The position numbers and the translations under genes are program-made. Below the pieces are notes generated by a model. That model searched no databases. It had not been told where the DNA came from and saw only the letters and a list, made by a program, of their open reading frames with translations. From positions 62,001-126,000 of the forward strand of contig CALGUG010000029.1 of NCBI GenBank assembly GCA_937902315.1: 64,000 bases of DNA. Direction: 5' to 3'. Shown one piece after another: positions 9,507 to 18,679 of this stretch. The DNA comes from an uncultured Chloroflexales bacterium (GTDB lineage Bacteria > Chloroflexota > Chloroflexia > Chloroflexales > Chloroflexaceae). Position 1 is the first letter of the stretch, and every line of letters begins with the position of its first letter.

Positions 9507-12500
9507 ATGGACAGCCCTATGATTTATATGCCCAGTTCTACATTTGTTGTGGCTTCTTCAGTACCGCATATGAGCATCCTTCCACTAAAAGTGACGTTGC
9601 CTCCCGCAGGAGAGGAACCGCTTCGCCCCGAATTACGGGCGTACTTATCCGATGCTCGTCTGTATCCTGTCACCTCTGTCGTGGCCCCAGCAGGCTATGG
9701 CAAAACGACATTGCTTGTGCAGTGGGCCCATGAATTACAGCGCACTGGTGCTTCGGTCTGTTGGCTTGCTCTCGATAGCAACGATCGCGACCCAGCTTCG
9801 TTATTAACCTATCTGATTGCGGCTTTTCGTCGGATGAGCGAATTAGCTGGCTTACGGACGATGCTTGGCGAGGGTGCAGCTCGCATTCTTTACAGTGCCG
9901 CTGATCGATCTCAAGACTGGCCGCTTGTGTTGGGTTCGCTTTTTAGTGAGCTTCAAGCTCATCTCAGCGCCCAAACCTTCTTGTTTATCGATGATATGCA
10001 TACGGTGATGAACTCGCAGATCTCGATGCAGATTTTGAGCTACATTCTGCGAGCAGCACCGCCGTCTTTGCACATTGTCTTGGCTTCGCGGCGCATGCCC
10101 GATTTAGCGCCGTTGCCTCGTTTACGGGCCGAAGGCAATCTGCTCGAAATCGATCAACAAGAGTTGCGGCTCAACAAAGAGCAGTTGCAAGCGGTGCTCG
10201 AACAGCAACATGTTCACTTACCGCCCGATGAATTAGAACTGCTCTATGCTGGCACCGAGGGTTGGGCCTTGAGCGTGCGCTTGGCTGCGCGTGTTTTGGC
10301 GCGCCACGAGCCACCTCAACGCAGCGAAGTGGTTCGCTCTTTGGCCGAAGGACAGCCTGATCTCTTCGCATACCTTGCTTCGGATGTATTGGCTGAGATG
10401 CCGCGAGAAGTGGTCGAGTTCCTGCACATCGCGGCGATACCTGCCTATTTTGATCTGCCGCTCTTACGCGAAGTAACGGCTCAAGAAAGCACCGAAGAAC
10501 TCTTCACCATTGCGCAGAACATGGGCTTGGCGCTTTTGCCGATCGAACCAAACGGCAAGACCATGCGCATTCACCCTTTGTGGCGCGCCTTCTTGTTGCG
10601 AGACGGGCGTGCTCGTTTTGCTAAAGAGGAATGGAACACTTATCAGCGAGCATTCGGTATCGCCTTCGAGAAGCGAGGCGATCTTGAACAAGCACTCGCC
10701 CATTTCGGCGAAGCCAATGACAATGCTGAGTTAGCGCGAGCCTTGCGCTCGTATGCCTGGCCTCTACTCAACTCGCCGCGCCGTTCCAGCATTCGACAAT
10801 GGCTGGAACGCCTGCCCATCGAGCAGCGCGAAGCTGATCCAGAGCTGCTGCATATGTGGGCTTGGACTCATATCGGCACGGCGCCGACCGAGGCTGCCGC
10901 AGCTTTGCGGCGCGCTGCCGACATGTATCACACGGCAGCTATGCACGATCGCGAGTTACGCGCGATCAGCGACCTTGCCGCCTTCCTCTTTTGGCAAGAT
11001 CGTGCAGCCGAGTTTGAGGAAGCCTGTGTACGCGCGATCAAGGCGGCCAATCTGGTGCGCGACGATTGGGCCAAAGGAGCCGCTCTGGTGGCGGTGGCAG
11101 CCCGTTTGTATAGCCGTGGCCGCTATAAAGCAGCGCTACGCGTCGCTCGGCGTGCCAATCAGCACCCTTGCAGCGCCTTCTGGCAATGGTTGATGGCTAT
11201 GATCGTTGGTACGATCAATGTCGAATTTGGTCGGCCTACACAAGCGATCGCTGCCATTAATCTCGCGCTCGGTCTGCCGCAGATCGATCGAGACGACCGT
11301 TTACGCCAGAATCTTCTGCGTATTAGGGCCTTGGCTCTCTACGAGCAAGGACATCTTTCAGAGGCGCTTTCAGTCGCTTTGGAAGCCCATCAGCGCTTGA
11401 GCGACTACTACCAAGATGGCTCTTCTGGAGTGAGCGCTTTGATGACCGCTTTCTTACTGGCCGAAAACAATCGGCGTGAGGAAGCAATTACCTATCTGGC
11501 CCAAGCGCGCTTGGTCGCAAACCAGATCGCTTCGGCTTCGCTTTTGACGCGCGCTCAAGCGCTCGAGATCCATATCGCCCGCTTGCAAGGTAACCCAGAC
11601 GCACCAAAAATGGCGGCGGAGCTCTTGCGTAGCATCGATACCCAACAAGATGCCAACGACCTCTGGTTCCGCTTGCTCTTAGTTATCGCCTTGGGTGAGG
11701 GCCAACATCCTCAGGCGTTGCCACAGTTACGCAGCCTGATCGGCTTGATGGGTGATCGTGGTTATAGCTTGTATCTCGCTGCAGCTCACCTCTATCGAGC
11801 GGTTTTGGCCGAGCGTGCCAACGATGAGCGTGAGCGTGACGAAGCTTTGCAGATCGGCTGGACTTTGCTAGAGAGCCACGAAGACCATGTGGTTTTGGCA
11901 TTGCCGAACGCAGCCTTGGGTCAAGCGGTGCTCGGTGCATTGCGGCTCGGTATTGCAACCAACGTGCTGTCAGATGTGTTGCGACGCCAGTTGCCCGACG
12001 ATGCGACCGCTCTACTGATGACCCAACTGAGCAACAAAGACTCGGGTGTGCGTATTCGTGCCGCGCGCATTTTGGGCGATCTGGGTGCGGCAACGGCCTA
12101 TCCGGTCTTGCGCCCCATGCTCAAGGATCGTATCCCCGAGGTGCGCCAAGCAGCCGAGTCGGCCTTGGATCGTCTGGTCTACAAACCAAATTATCAGTTG
12201 CGTATTCGTACGCTGGGTACTTTTGGAGTATGGCGTAGCGACGTTGAGGTGCGCGATCGCGATTGGCGCAGCGTGAAGGCTCGCCAGCTCTTGCAGCTCT
12301 TGCTGATCGAGCGTGGCCGTCTGATCTCGCGCGAGCGCGTGCTCGATGCGCTCTGGCCCGAGCTCGAGAGCGATGCAGCCGCCAACAACTTGCGCGTTAC
12401 GCTCAGCCGTCTCTACAAGGCGCTCGAGCCAGAGCGGCCTGAAGGAGCGCCGTCCTATTACATTCAACAGCACGGCGATTCCTATGGCTTTAATGTCGAT

Positions 12501-12992
12501 AGCGATTACGAGATCGATGCGGCCAACTTTGTCGAGGCTGTCACGGCCGGCCAGCGCGCCGAGGAGCTTGAGCGACGTGAGGAGGCGATCCAACACTATC
12601 GTGAGGCGATCAGCTATTACAACGGGCCTTTCTTGCCCGATAGCCTCTACGAGGACTGGTCGGTGATCGAGCGCGAACGTTTGGGTCTGCTCTTTAACTT
12701 GGCCGCTCTGCGTTTGGGTGAGTTGCTCTTGCAGAGCAATCAGATCCACGAGGCGATGGGCTTGGCTTGGCGGGTGCTCGAACATGATGAAGCTCAAGAG
12801 GAGGCTTATCGCTTGCTGATGCGCGCCCATGCGTCGTTAGGCGAACGCAGCATCGCGCTTCGCCTATACCAGCGTTGTGTCAAGATGTTGGCTGAAGAAT
12901 TAGGTGTGGAGCCAATGCCAGAAACGGTTGCCCTCTACGAGTCATTGCGTTCTAACTACAGCAACGATCTGATTCGCGGGGGCCGTTTGTAG
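9507..12992 (+). CDS. BTAD-family transcriptional activator with MalT-like NTPase, TPR and HEAT repeats
   Basis: 1161 residues. An N-terminal STAND/MalT-type NTPase has Walker A APAGYGKTT (around 60-68) and Walker B TFLFIDDMH. A long helical TPR-like section covers about 400-830. A short HEAT-like segment (LLMTQLSNKDSGVRIRAARI..., about 835-890) precedes an OmpR-type winged helix (about 896-985, KARQLLQLLLIERGRLISRERVLDALWP) and a C-terminal bacterial transcriptional activation domain (about 995-1150). Such proteins integrate a ligand or partner signal through the NTPase/TPR part and bind DNA through the winged helix; the signal here is unknown. The chosen ATG has weak SD support, and ATG codons at internal residues 5, 8 or 22 could also serve. 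The gene ends before a strong terminator and follows the surface-protein block, so it may regulate that block. Confidence 0.88.
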   Translation: MDSPMIYMPSSTFVVASSVPHMSILPLKVTLPPAGEEPLRPELRAYLSDARLYPVTSVVAPAGYGKTTLLVQWAHELQRTGASVCWLALDSNDRDPASLLTYLIAAFRRMSELAGLRTMLGEGAARILYSAADRSQDWPLVLGSLFSELQAHLSAQTFLFIDDMHTVMNSQISMQILSYILRAAPPSLHIVLASRRMPDLAPLPRLRAEGNLLEIDQQELRLNKEQLQAVLEQQHVHLPPDELELLYAGTEGWALSVRLAARVLARHEPPQRSEVVRSLAEGQPDLFAYLASDVLAEMPREVVEFLHIAAIPAYFDLPLLREVTAQESTEELFTIAQNMGLALLPIEPNGKTMRIHPLWRAFLLRDGRARFAKEEWNTYQRAFGIAFEKRGDLEQALAHFGEANDNAELARALRSYAWPLLNSPRRSSIRQWLERLPIEQREADPELLHMWAWTHIGTAPTEAAAALRRAADMYHTAAMHDRELRAISDLAAFLFWQDRAAEFEEACVRAIKAANLVRDDWAKGAALVAVAARLYSRGRYKAALRVARRANQHPCSAFWQWLMAMIVGTINVEFGRPTQAIAAINLALGLPQIDRDDRLRQNLLRIRALALYEQGHLSEALSVALEAHQRLSDYYQDGSSGVSALMTAFLLAENNRREEAITYLAQARLVANQIASASLLTRAQALEIHIARLQGNPDAPKMAAELLRSIDTQQDANDLWFRLLLVIALGEGQHPQALPQLRSLIGLMGDRGYSLYLAAAHLYRAVLAERANDERERDEALQIGWTLLESHEDHVVLALPNAALGQAVLGALRLGIATNVLSDVLRRQLPDDATALLMTQLSNKDSGVRIRAARILGDLGAATAYPVLRPMLKDRIPEVRQAAESALDRLVYKPNYQLRIRTLGTFGVWRSDVEVRDRDWRSVKARQLLQLLLIERGRLISRERVLDALWPELESDAAANNLRVTLSRLYKALEPERPEGAPSYYIQQHGDSYGFNVDSDYEIDAANFVEAVTAGQRAEELERREEAIQHYREAISYYNGPFLPDSLYEDWSVIERERLGLLFNLAALRLGELLLQSNQIHEAMGLAWRVLEHDEAQEEAYRLLMRAHASLGERSIALRLYQRCVKMLAEELGVEPMPETVALYESLRSNYSNDLIRGGRL

Positions 12993-13018
12993 CTAGGCCA
13001 TTAGTAGGTCCTCTATAG

Positions 13019-13064
13019 AAAAAAGGAAGTATGGCAGCGCTCGACGCTCCATAGTTCCTTTTTT
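13019..13064. terminator. Bidirectional rho-independent terminator
   Basis: AAAAAAGGAA (13019-13028) and TTCCTTTTTT (13055-13064) are perfect complements. They bracket further paired bases (TATGG/CCATA, AGCG/CGCT) around a short loop. A T-run on one side and an A-run on the other serve both the BTAD gene (+) and the small protein gene (-). Confidence 0.9.
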
Positions 13065-13065
13065 A

Positions 13066-13299
13066 TTACTCGCAGGAAGGTACTTCGTTGTCGCTTCGCT
13101 GCTTGGGGGCAGTAAACGTCGACTGATCTGCGGGTAGACGAGCGGCCATAAACGATAAAAGGTCATTGAGCTGTTTAAATTGAAGCTCTTCTCCTGTTGT
13201 GATATGTTGAATACGACCGTTCCACATGCCTTGTTCGATAGGGTTTGCTTCGTTTACGACGATGCGTATGACGAACGACTCAACGCGGCGGCTGCTCAT
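13066..13299 (-). CDS. Small conserved-type protein of unknown function
   Basis: About 77 residues (MSSRRVESFVIRIV...). The pattern of a beta strand, then WNGRIQHITTGEELQFKQLNDLLSFMAARL, resembles short Chloroflexota proteins of the form 'FVVRIW..W.G.I.H..SGE...F..L..L..FI', so I regard it as real. The start at 13299 has GAGGAG 8 nt upstream and is preferred over the ATG at 13314, which contains that SD. The stop is 2 nt from the bidirectional terminator. The C-terminus is polar and probably disordered. No function can be assigned. Confidence 0.7.
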   Translation of the reverse strand: MSSRRVESFVIRIVVNEANPIEQGMWNGRIQHITTGEELQFKQLNDLLSFMAARLPADQSTFTAPKQRSDNEVPSCE

Positions 13300-13693
13300 G
13301 AGCTGACTCCTCATCCACGAACCTTTGATACAAAAACCGCCCTCGCATCAGCGAATGCTTCTGGTGGAGCGGAGTTTAATGACAGGTTGCAGCGCTAGGA
13401 TACAACTTTGGGCATTGATGCCCCACGGGTCTGTCTGGCCCGTTTGTATGAGTGCTAGTGACCGTTTAATGGTGTTGTCACACGAGTCGATGATCTAAGG
13501 GAGTAGAGGTTGATCGTCATCGTTGGCTAGGATCATCGTCTATTAAGCTCAGGCATGAGCGAAACTTAGCCTACCTCCACTCGCTGCGGAGCGTCATGTA
13601 TGCTAGTTGTGTCATGTCAAGAGGTGTATCTGTATGCACTATAATGGCTTCTTGTTACTCGCTAGTTACCAATAAAGAAATGGTGGAGACACA
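13300..13693. other. Intergenic region upstream of leuB
   Basis: 394 bp between a minus-strand small gene and leuB. A TATAAT hexamer at 13640-13645 is a plausible -10 for leuB, 49 nt before the start, but no convincing -35 sits 16-18 bp upstream. I see no T-box or attenuator structure. Confidence 0.4.
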
Positions 13694-14794
13694 ATGCAAG
13701 CAACAATCACCTGCCTGCCAGGCGATGGTATTGGCCCAGAAGTTGTGGCTGAAGGTGTAAAAGTTTTGCAGACGGTAGCGAAACGCTACGGTCATACTTT
13801 TACGCTGCAAGAAGCGCTTTTGGGAGGAATCGCGATCGATACGACCGGCACAGCTCTGCCAGCTGACACGGTTGAGAAGTGCAAGGCTAGCGATGCGGTT
13901 TTGTTAGGTGCTGTGGGTGGCCCCAAGTGGGATGACCCCAACGCTAAGGTGCGCCCCGAGCAGGGCCTGTTGGGCATTCGTAAGGCGCTGGGTCTGTTCG
14001 CTAACCTGCGCCCGGTGAGCGTTCACCCCAAGCTGATCAACGCCTCTCCGCTGCGCCCTGAGCGCTTGGAAGGCACTGATATGCTAGTGGTGCGCGAGTT
14101 GACGGGTGGTATCTACTTCGGTGAGAAGGGGCGCGATGCTTCGCCTGATGGTGGCGAGAGCGCTTACGACGAGTGTCTCTACACCACTGCCGAGATCGAG
14201 CGTGTGGTACGGGTTGCTGCTGAGGCGGCTCGTGGTCGACGTGGCAAGCTGACCTCGGTCGATAAGGCCAACGTTTTGGAGACCTCGCGTCTCTGGCGCA
14301 GCACGGTCACGCGCTTGATGCGCGAAGAGTACCCTGATGTGCAGCTCGAACACATTTTGGTTGATGCATGTGCGATGTACCTGATCAGCCGCCCTGCCAG
14401 CTTCGATGTGATCGTCACCGAAAATATGTTTGGTGATATTTTGACCGACGAAGCTTCGATGTTGGCTGGCTCGATGGGTATGCTGCCTTCAGCCTCGCTT
14501 GGCGCCGACAAGGGTGGTTCTTCGACCCGCATGGGCCTCTACGAACCTATTCATGGATCGGCCCCCGATATCGCGGGCAAGGGCATAGCGAACCCCTTGG
14601 CGACCATTTTGAGCGTGGCGCTCTTGTTGCGTCACTCCTTGGGCTTGGAGGAAGAGGCTCGTGCGGTTGAGGCTGCTGTCAATGCTGTGCTAGACGAAGG
14701 CTATGTGACGGGAGATATCGCTGCTCCCGGCCAACCATCGTACAGCACCAGCCAAGTTGGCGATCGAGTTGTAGCGATCTTGAGCAGCAACTAA
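13694..14794 (+). CDS. leuB: 3-isopropylmalate dehydrogenase
   Basis: 366 residues, full family length. It oxidatively decarboxylates 3-isopropylmalate to 2-oxoisocaproate with NAD+ in cytoplasmic leucine biosynthesis. Recognisable parts: the N-terminal CLPGDGIGPEVVAEG; GAVGGPKWDD; the substrate loop LRPVSVHPKL and ELTGGIYFGEKGR (Arg/Glu/Tyr contacts); the catalytic Lys-Ala-Asn in VDKANVLETSRLWR; ENMFGDILTDEASML, carrying metal-binding Asp residues; and the NAD site GLYEPIHGSAPDIAGKGIANP typical of LeuB rather than isocitrate dehydrogenase. GGTGGAG precedes the ATG. No other leu genes adjoin it, so the pathway is split in this genome. Confidence 0.97.
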   Translation: MQATITCLPGDGIGPEVVAEGVKVLQTVAKRYGHTFTLQEALLGGIAIDTTGTALPADTVEKCKASDAVLLGAVGGPKWDDPNAKVRPEQGLLGIRKALGLFANLRPVSVHPKLINASPLRPERLEGTDMLVVRELTGGIYFGEKGRDASPDGGESAYDECLYTTAEIERVVRVAAEAARGRRGKLTSVDKANVLETSRLWRSTVTRLMREEYPDVQLEHILVDACAMYLISRPASFDVIVTENMFGDILTDEASMLAGSMGMLPSASLGADKGGSSTRMGLYEPIHGSAPDIAGKGIANPLATILSVALLLRHSLGLEEEARAVEAAVNAVLDEGYVTGDIAAPGQPSYSTSQVGDRVVAILSSN

Positions 14795-14806
14795 GCCTAC
14801 GCTGGG

Positions 14807-14838
14807 GTGTAGAGATGCGTCTAGGCGCATCTCTACAC
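14807..14838. terminator. Hairpin between convergent genes
   Basis: GTGTAGAGATGCG (14807-14819) and CGCATCTCTACAC (14826-14838) form a perfect 13-bp stem with a 6-nt loop, between leuB and the convergent hydrolase gene. It overlaps the last codons and stop of the hydrolase. There is no T-run, so it may act as a bidirectional 3'-end stabiliser or weak terminator. Confidence 0.6.
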
Positions 14839-15810
14839 GGTATCGTGTTGTGGGTAGGTCTTGTTGGTGATACGCTGCGTGAAGTTGCTCAAAATCTGCT
14901 CAGACTTTTCGGGCTTCTCTGGCTTCTGAGCTGGTACCAGCTCTTGAGCTGTGCTCTCACTCTGTTCAGTCTCGGCGTGAGGCGGTGTGAAGAAGGCCCG
15001 CAGTGGTGCCCAACAACGATCGCGCCCTTCAAGATCGGCCACATGGTTGATGCCATCGAGCTCGACAATGCTGGCGTTGACCATTTTGCTGACCGCCAAT
15101 AGACCGTCTGTCACCGGCACAACATTGTCTTCACGCCCGTGAATGATCAGAGTCGGCGTGGTGATGTGCTCTAAGATCGGTGAGAGATCGGTGGAGCGGA
15201 TCTCGTAGAGCATGCGCGCCAAAATGGCCGAGGTCGTTTTGCGGAAGCCCGGGTAGGAGCTTTCGGTGACGGCTCGATCGAGTACGCTGCGGTCGTTGAA
15301 GTAGGCGATGCGGCAGAACCAGTCGAGGTTTGAGACTTTACTGCGCGTCCACTGAAACAGGGCATCGAAGGCGCGATCGCCGCCCGGCAGCGCTAGCAAA
15401 CGCAGATAGCCCGCTAAAAAGCCGATCAGCTTGCCTGTCACCGCTGGGGCGAGCAGAGCCATGCGCGTGATCAGCTCGGGGTGGTGATAGGCTAGGTGTA
15501 GGCCGATCATACCGCCCATAGAGTGGCCGACATAGCGCGTTGGTTGGCCGATCACTTCGCGGATAAATAGTTCAACAGCTTTGGCTTGGTTTTCAATTGC
15601 GTAGCCGTTGCCGTGGGGGTCGGGTTTTGAGGAGTCTCCGTGACCTAGCAGATCGATCGAGTAACAGCGACCAAGGTGCTTTAACTGATCGACGGTGCTG
15701 CGCCACATCTCTTTATTACAGGCCCATCCATGCACAAACAGGATAGGATCGCCATCGGTGCCAGAAGTTTCGTAGGCAATAGTCTGACCACCAACCGTTG
15801 CCAAAGGCAT
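14833..15810 (-). CDS. Alpha/beta-fold hydrolase
   Basis: 325 residues. Classic triad: nucleophile Ser97 in YVGHSMGG, Asp228 in HGREDNVVP and His256 in DGINHVADLEG, with the oxyanion-hole motif LFVHGWACN near residue 26. The fold and the HG/GHSMGG pattern fit lipase, esterase or dehalogenase-like hydrolases; the substrate is not evident. After residue ~275 there is a 50-residue polar tail rich in Glu, Gln and Lys that is not part of the fold and is probably disordered. The AGGAGG ribosome site is strong. It stands alone, convergent with leuB. Confidence 0.88.
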   Translation of the reverse strand: MPLATVGGQTIAYETSGTDGDPILFVHGWACNKEMWRSTVDQLKHLGRCYSIDLLGHGDSSKPDPHGNGYAIENQAKAVELFIREVIGQPTRYVGHSMGGMIGLHLAYHHPELITRMALLAPAVTGKLIGFLAGYLRLLALPGGDRAFDALFQWTRSKVSNLDWFCRIAYFNDRSVLDRAVTESSYPGFRKTTSAILARMLYEIRSTDLSPILEHITTPTLIIHGREDNVVPVTDGLLAVSKMVNASIVELDGINHVADLEGRDRCWAPLRAFFTPPHAETEQSESTAQELVPAQKPEKPEKSEQILSNFTQRITNKTYPQHDTV

Positions 15811-16382
15811 GCGGTTCCTCCTTACTCAGTAGACAAAGAGCTCGATAACAGTGAATGAAATGCTCGCAAACCTGCTGCTATCGATCATAGGCAAACAAGA
15901 AACTGGATTGCGGTGTCGCTACAACACCCAAGAGGTTTCATCTTACGGATGTTAAGCGCTGAGCATGGTCTATTGGGCCATACATAGAGCGAACAGCGGC
16001 ATGGTACCACGCCGATATTACCAAAGAACTGCTGACTACAGCGAATGAATGTACCCCTTTCTTGTGCTACGGCTCCCCATAGAGTTTTAAAGTTAAGCTC
16101 AGCCAGATCGAGCTAATTGCCCATGTTAGGCACTATTTGTAAAAATAACGTATCAAACAGCGATCCGCTGCATACAGATTTTAAAGAGTTTATTTCGGTG
16201 GGAGGCAGTTAATAAGGGAAGTTCTTGTGTCCTAATGCTTGCTTTTAGCGCGGTACGCTTCGATTAAAGTTGTACAATTATACAACCGAATAAGCATCTT
16301 TTAAATCATACAATCCGCCCGTTTTTATTCGAGTTTTCGCCTATATATCCTGCTATTTGCGATTGAACGTTGTTAAAAAACC
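15811..16382. other. Intergenic region, no protein gene supported
   Basis: About 570 bp with no ORF showing a ribosome site or protein-like composition. It becomes AT-rich from about 16200 and ends in a strong terminator at 16383-16431. That terminator is not next to any recognised protein gene, so a small non-coding transcript is possible but unproven. Confidence 0.4.
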
Positions 16383-16431
16383 AAAAAAGTTGTGAGAGAT
16401 TTCTTATAGTGAAACCTCTCACAACTTTTTT
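16383..16431. terminator. Strong orphan terminator
   Basis: AAAAAAGTTGTGAGAG (16383-16398) pairs with CTCTCACAACTTTTTT (16416-16431); TTTC/GAAA extends the stem inward around a mismatch. The T-run favours termination on the plus strand and the A-run on the minus strand. No adjacent protein gene explains it. Its inner sequence resembles the hairpin at 17295-17332. Confidence 0.8.
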
Positions 16432-16521
16432 ACTTGATCACTTGGTGTTCTTTTTGCTTCGTTAAGGCGGAGCTTCACTGATGCGCGGATGCTTCGTCGG
16501 GCTTGGATGGCAGGACCTTGG

Positions 16522-16625
16522 TAGCCGTAGGCGGACGCGGTTAGGCTCTTTTTTGAGGGCAGAGTCATCTCCGCCAACTTTTGGCAGAAGATGAAACGAC
16601 TGCGCACCAGAGCGCAAAATCGCTT
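16522..16625 (+). repeat. Interspersed repeat, copy 3 (core 16522-16539)
   Basis: Core TAGCCGTAGGCGGACGCG at 16522-16539. Its arm (ttaggctcttttttgaggg, then tccgccaacttttggcag) matches the arm type of copy 14 rather than that of copies 2, 5 and 7. It is unpaired, just downstream of the GNAT gene stop. Confidence 0.85.
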
Positions 16626-16669
16626 GTAGCAGATCGGCTTGAGCGCTGGTTGATAGGTGCTTGCAAGGC

Positions 16670-17254
16670 TTATTTGGCGATGGGGTGCAGTTCGTCCCAG
16701 TCGCTGGCGAGCAACCCGAAGATAACTGTATCGCTAAATACACCGTTTTGGTAGTAGGACTGGCGGAAGTAGCCTTCTTGCCGGAAGCCACACTTTTCGA
16801 GCACCCGTCGCGAGGCTGCGTTTTCGGGATCGATCTGGGCTTCGATCGAATTGAGCCCCATAGAGCGGAAGCCCCAGTCGGCGATTACCGGCAGCACCTC
16901 GCTCATAATGCCCTGGCCCCAATATTCGGGAGCGAGATCGTAGCCGATCTCGGCACGATAGTGCGGTTTGATGAGGCGCCAAAAGCCACACGAGCCGATC
17001 ATCTCGTCGCTGTCGGGCAGGGCGATGATCCAGCGAATGCCGACTTTATTGTGAAACGAGCTGAGAAACTCGTCGGCGACTTTTTGGGCGTCGAACATTG
17101 TGTTGATGGGGTTAGAGCCGAAATAGCGCATCACTTTGGGGTCGGAGCGAATGCGAAAGATGGTCGGCACATCGCTGGTGTTGACTTGGCGCAGGCGAAA
17201 ACGCGGGGTGGTGAGGGTTGGGAAGCTATCGAAAGCGCGGTTAAGGTCTCGCAT
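16670..17254 (-). CDS. GNAT N-acetyltransferase, RimJ/RimL-like
   Basis: About 194 residues from the ATG at 17254, which has GGAGG 8 nt upstream. An upstream in-frame codon at 17329 is not supported because it would run through a hairpin. The fold follows the RimJ/RimL pattern: LTTPRFRLRQVNTSDVPTIFRI at the start, IGSCGFWRL strand, EIGYDLAPEYWGQGIMSEVL as the acetyl-CoA motif A, and NAASRRVLEKCGFRQEGYFRQSYY at the end. It transfers acetyl from acetyl-CoA to an amine, in this family often a ribosomal-protein N-terminus or small molecule; the substrate is unknown. It lies downstream of the M16 pair in the same direction, separated by a hairpin. Confidence 0.87.
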   Translation of the reverse strand: MRDLNRAFDSFPTLTTPRFRLRQVNTSDVPTIFRIRSDPKVMRYFGSNPINTMFDAQKVADEFLSSFHNKVGIRWIIALPDSDEMIGSCGFWRLIKPHYRAEIGYDLAPEYWGQGIMSEVLPVIADWGFRSMGLNSIEAQIDPENAASRRVLEKCGFRQEGYFRQSYYQNGVFSDTVIFGLLASDWDELHPIAK

Positions 17255-17294
17255 AAGAGATGCCTCCAAGCAAACAGAAGTTAGGGAATGGGCG

Positions 17295-17332
17295 AACGTG
17301 AGATTTCGCGCCCAGACGCGAAACCTCACGTT
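17295..17332. repeat. Hairpin family H, copy at 17.3 kb
   Basis: AACGTGAG-a-TTTCGCG (17295-17310) pairs with CGCGAAA-c-CTCACGTT (17317-17332) around a 6-nt loop. It lies between the M16 stop and the GNAT start and may end the peptidase transcript, although no T-run follows. The TTTCGC inner stem is shared with the hairpins at 30558, 52501 and 57461. Confidence 0.7.
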
Positions 17333-17360
17333 GTAGAGAGCGGAAAAGTAGGATGCTCAG

Positions 17361-18653
17361 CTAGGCTGCCGGATTGATGCTTGGGCCTGCGGTGGCGAGC
17401 ACATAGTTTTCGGTCGAGAAGTAGCGGCGCGCAGCCTCTACGATCGCTTCGCGACTGGTTGAGTTGATGATCTCTGGGTAGCGGTCGATGTAGTCGAGGC
17501 CAAGATCGAAGCGTTCGATGCCCAAGAGCGTGCTGGCGATGCCGTCGTTGGTTTCGAGCGCCAAGACGACGCTGCCGGTCAGGTAGGCGCGCGCATCGGA
17601 TAGCTCGAGCTCGGTCGGGCCATCTTGTTTGAACTGCTCGATCTCGTGCAAAATGGCCGCGATGGCTCGCTCGACGTTGGCGGGATTAACGCCCGCTGCC
17701 GCTGTCCAAGGGCCAGCGCCCACACCAGCATCGAAGCCGCTGAAGACCGAATAAGCCATGCCTTGGTTTTCGCGCACGTTTTCGCCCAAGCGCCCGCCCA
17801 TGCCGATGCTGCCCAAGATCAGATTGGCGAGCATGGCGGCGTAGTAGTCGGGATCGGTGCGCTTGAGGCCGTGGGTACACAGAAAGATATCGCTCTGGAC
17901 TTTGCCTTCTAGCACGATGTCTTTGCGCTGAATGCCCTTCAGCGGCGGTACGGGCGGCAGTTCATCGCTGGGGACTGTCCCCGAAACCTGCCAAGCGCCG
18001 AAGCTGCGCTCGAGCAGTTGCTTCACTTCTTCTGGCTCGACGTCGCCCACGATGGCGATGCGTGTGAGGTTGGGCTGAAAGAGACGCTGGAAACTGGCTA
18101 GATCCTCGCGTGTGATGGCCGAGACGCTCTCGATTGTGCCGCTGCTGAGGCGGCTGTAGGGGTGATTGCTCGGATAGAGCATGCTGCGAATGGCGCGGCT
18201 GGCTTGATAGCGCGTCTCTTGTTCGCTCTCGCGCAGGGCCATCAGAAACTGACCGCGCAGGCGCTCGATCTCTTGTTCGGGGAAGGTCGGGCGCTGCACC
18301 ATATCGGCCAGAATCTCGAGTACCAGCGGCAGATCTTCGCTGAGGGCCTTGGCGCCGAAGCCGGTGCCGTGTTGGCCGCCGCCCGCGTTGACGCTGCAGC
18401 CGAGCGCTTCGGTTTCGGCGACGATCTCTTGGAAGCTGCGCTGGCCTGCGCCGCGAATCAGAGCCGAACCGGTGAAGCTGGCGAGGCCGCTCTTTTCGGC
18501 TGGCTCGTGAACCGAACCAACGCTGATCTCGCCCCGCACGCTGACGGTCGGGCTATGAGGGTTGCGCTGGATCAGCGCTACCATACCGTTCGGCAGAACG
18601 TAGCGTGTGGCTCCCGCGATGCCGCTCGCCGAACGAGTTGGAGAAGAGGTCAT
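17361..18653 (-). CDS. M16-family peptidase-like subunit, zinc motif absent
   Basis: 430 residues with the two-domain M16 (insulinase/PMP) layout: YVLPNGMVALIQRNPHSPTVSVRGEISVGS at the start and a central NLTRIAIVGDVEPEEVKQLLERSFG. The HxxEH zinc site expected near residue 60 is replaced by EKSGLASFTGSALIRGAG, so this protein should not hydrolyse peptides itself. In two-subunit M16 enzymes an inactive partner supplies an Arg/Tyr pair for substrate binding; GMAYSVFSGFDAGVG fits that region. It follows the catalytic M16 gene by 26 bp and has AGGAG 10 nt before its ATG. The two probably form a heterodimer. Confidence 0.88.
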   Translation of the reverse strand: MTSSPTRSASGIAGATRYVLPNGMVALIQRNPHSPTVSVRGEISVGSVHEPAEKSGLASFTGSALIRGAGQRSFQEIVAETEALGCSVNAGGGQHGTGFGAKALSEDLPLVLEILADMVQRPTFPEQEIERLRGQFLMALRESEQETRYQASRAIRSMLYPSNHPYSRLSSGTIESVSAITREDLASFQRLFQPNLTRIAIVGDVEPEEVKQLLERSFGAWQVSGTVPSDELPPVPPLKGIQRKDIVLEGKVQSDIFLCTHGLKRTDPDYYAAMLANLILGSIGMGGRLGENVRENQGMAYSVFSGFDAGVGAGPWTAAAGVNPANVERAIAAILHEIEQFKQDGPTELELSDARAYLTGSVVLALETNDGIASTLLGIERFDLGLDYIDRYPEIINSTSREAIVEAARRYFSTENYVLATAGPSINPAA

Positions 18654-18679
18654 ATGGCAAGACTCCTGTTTCTGCTTGT

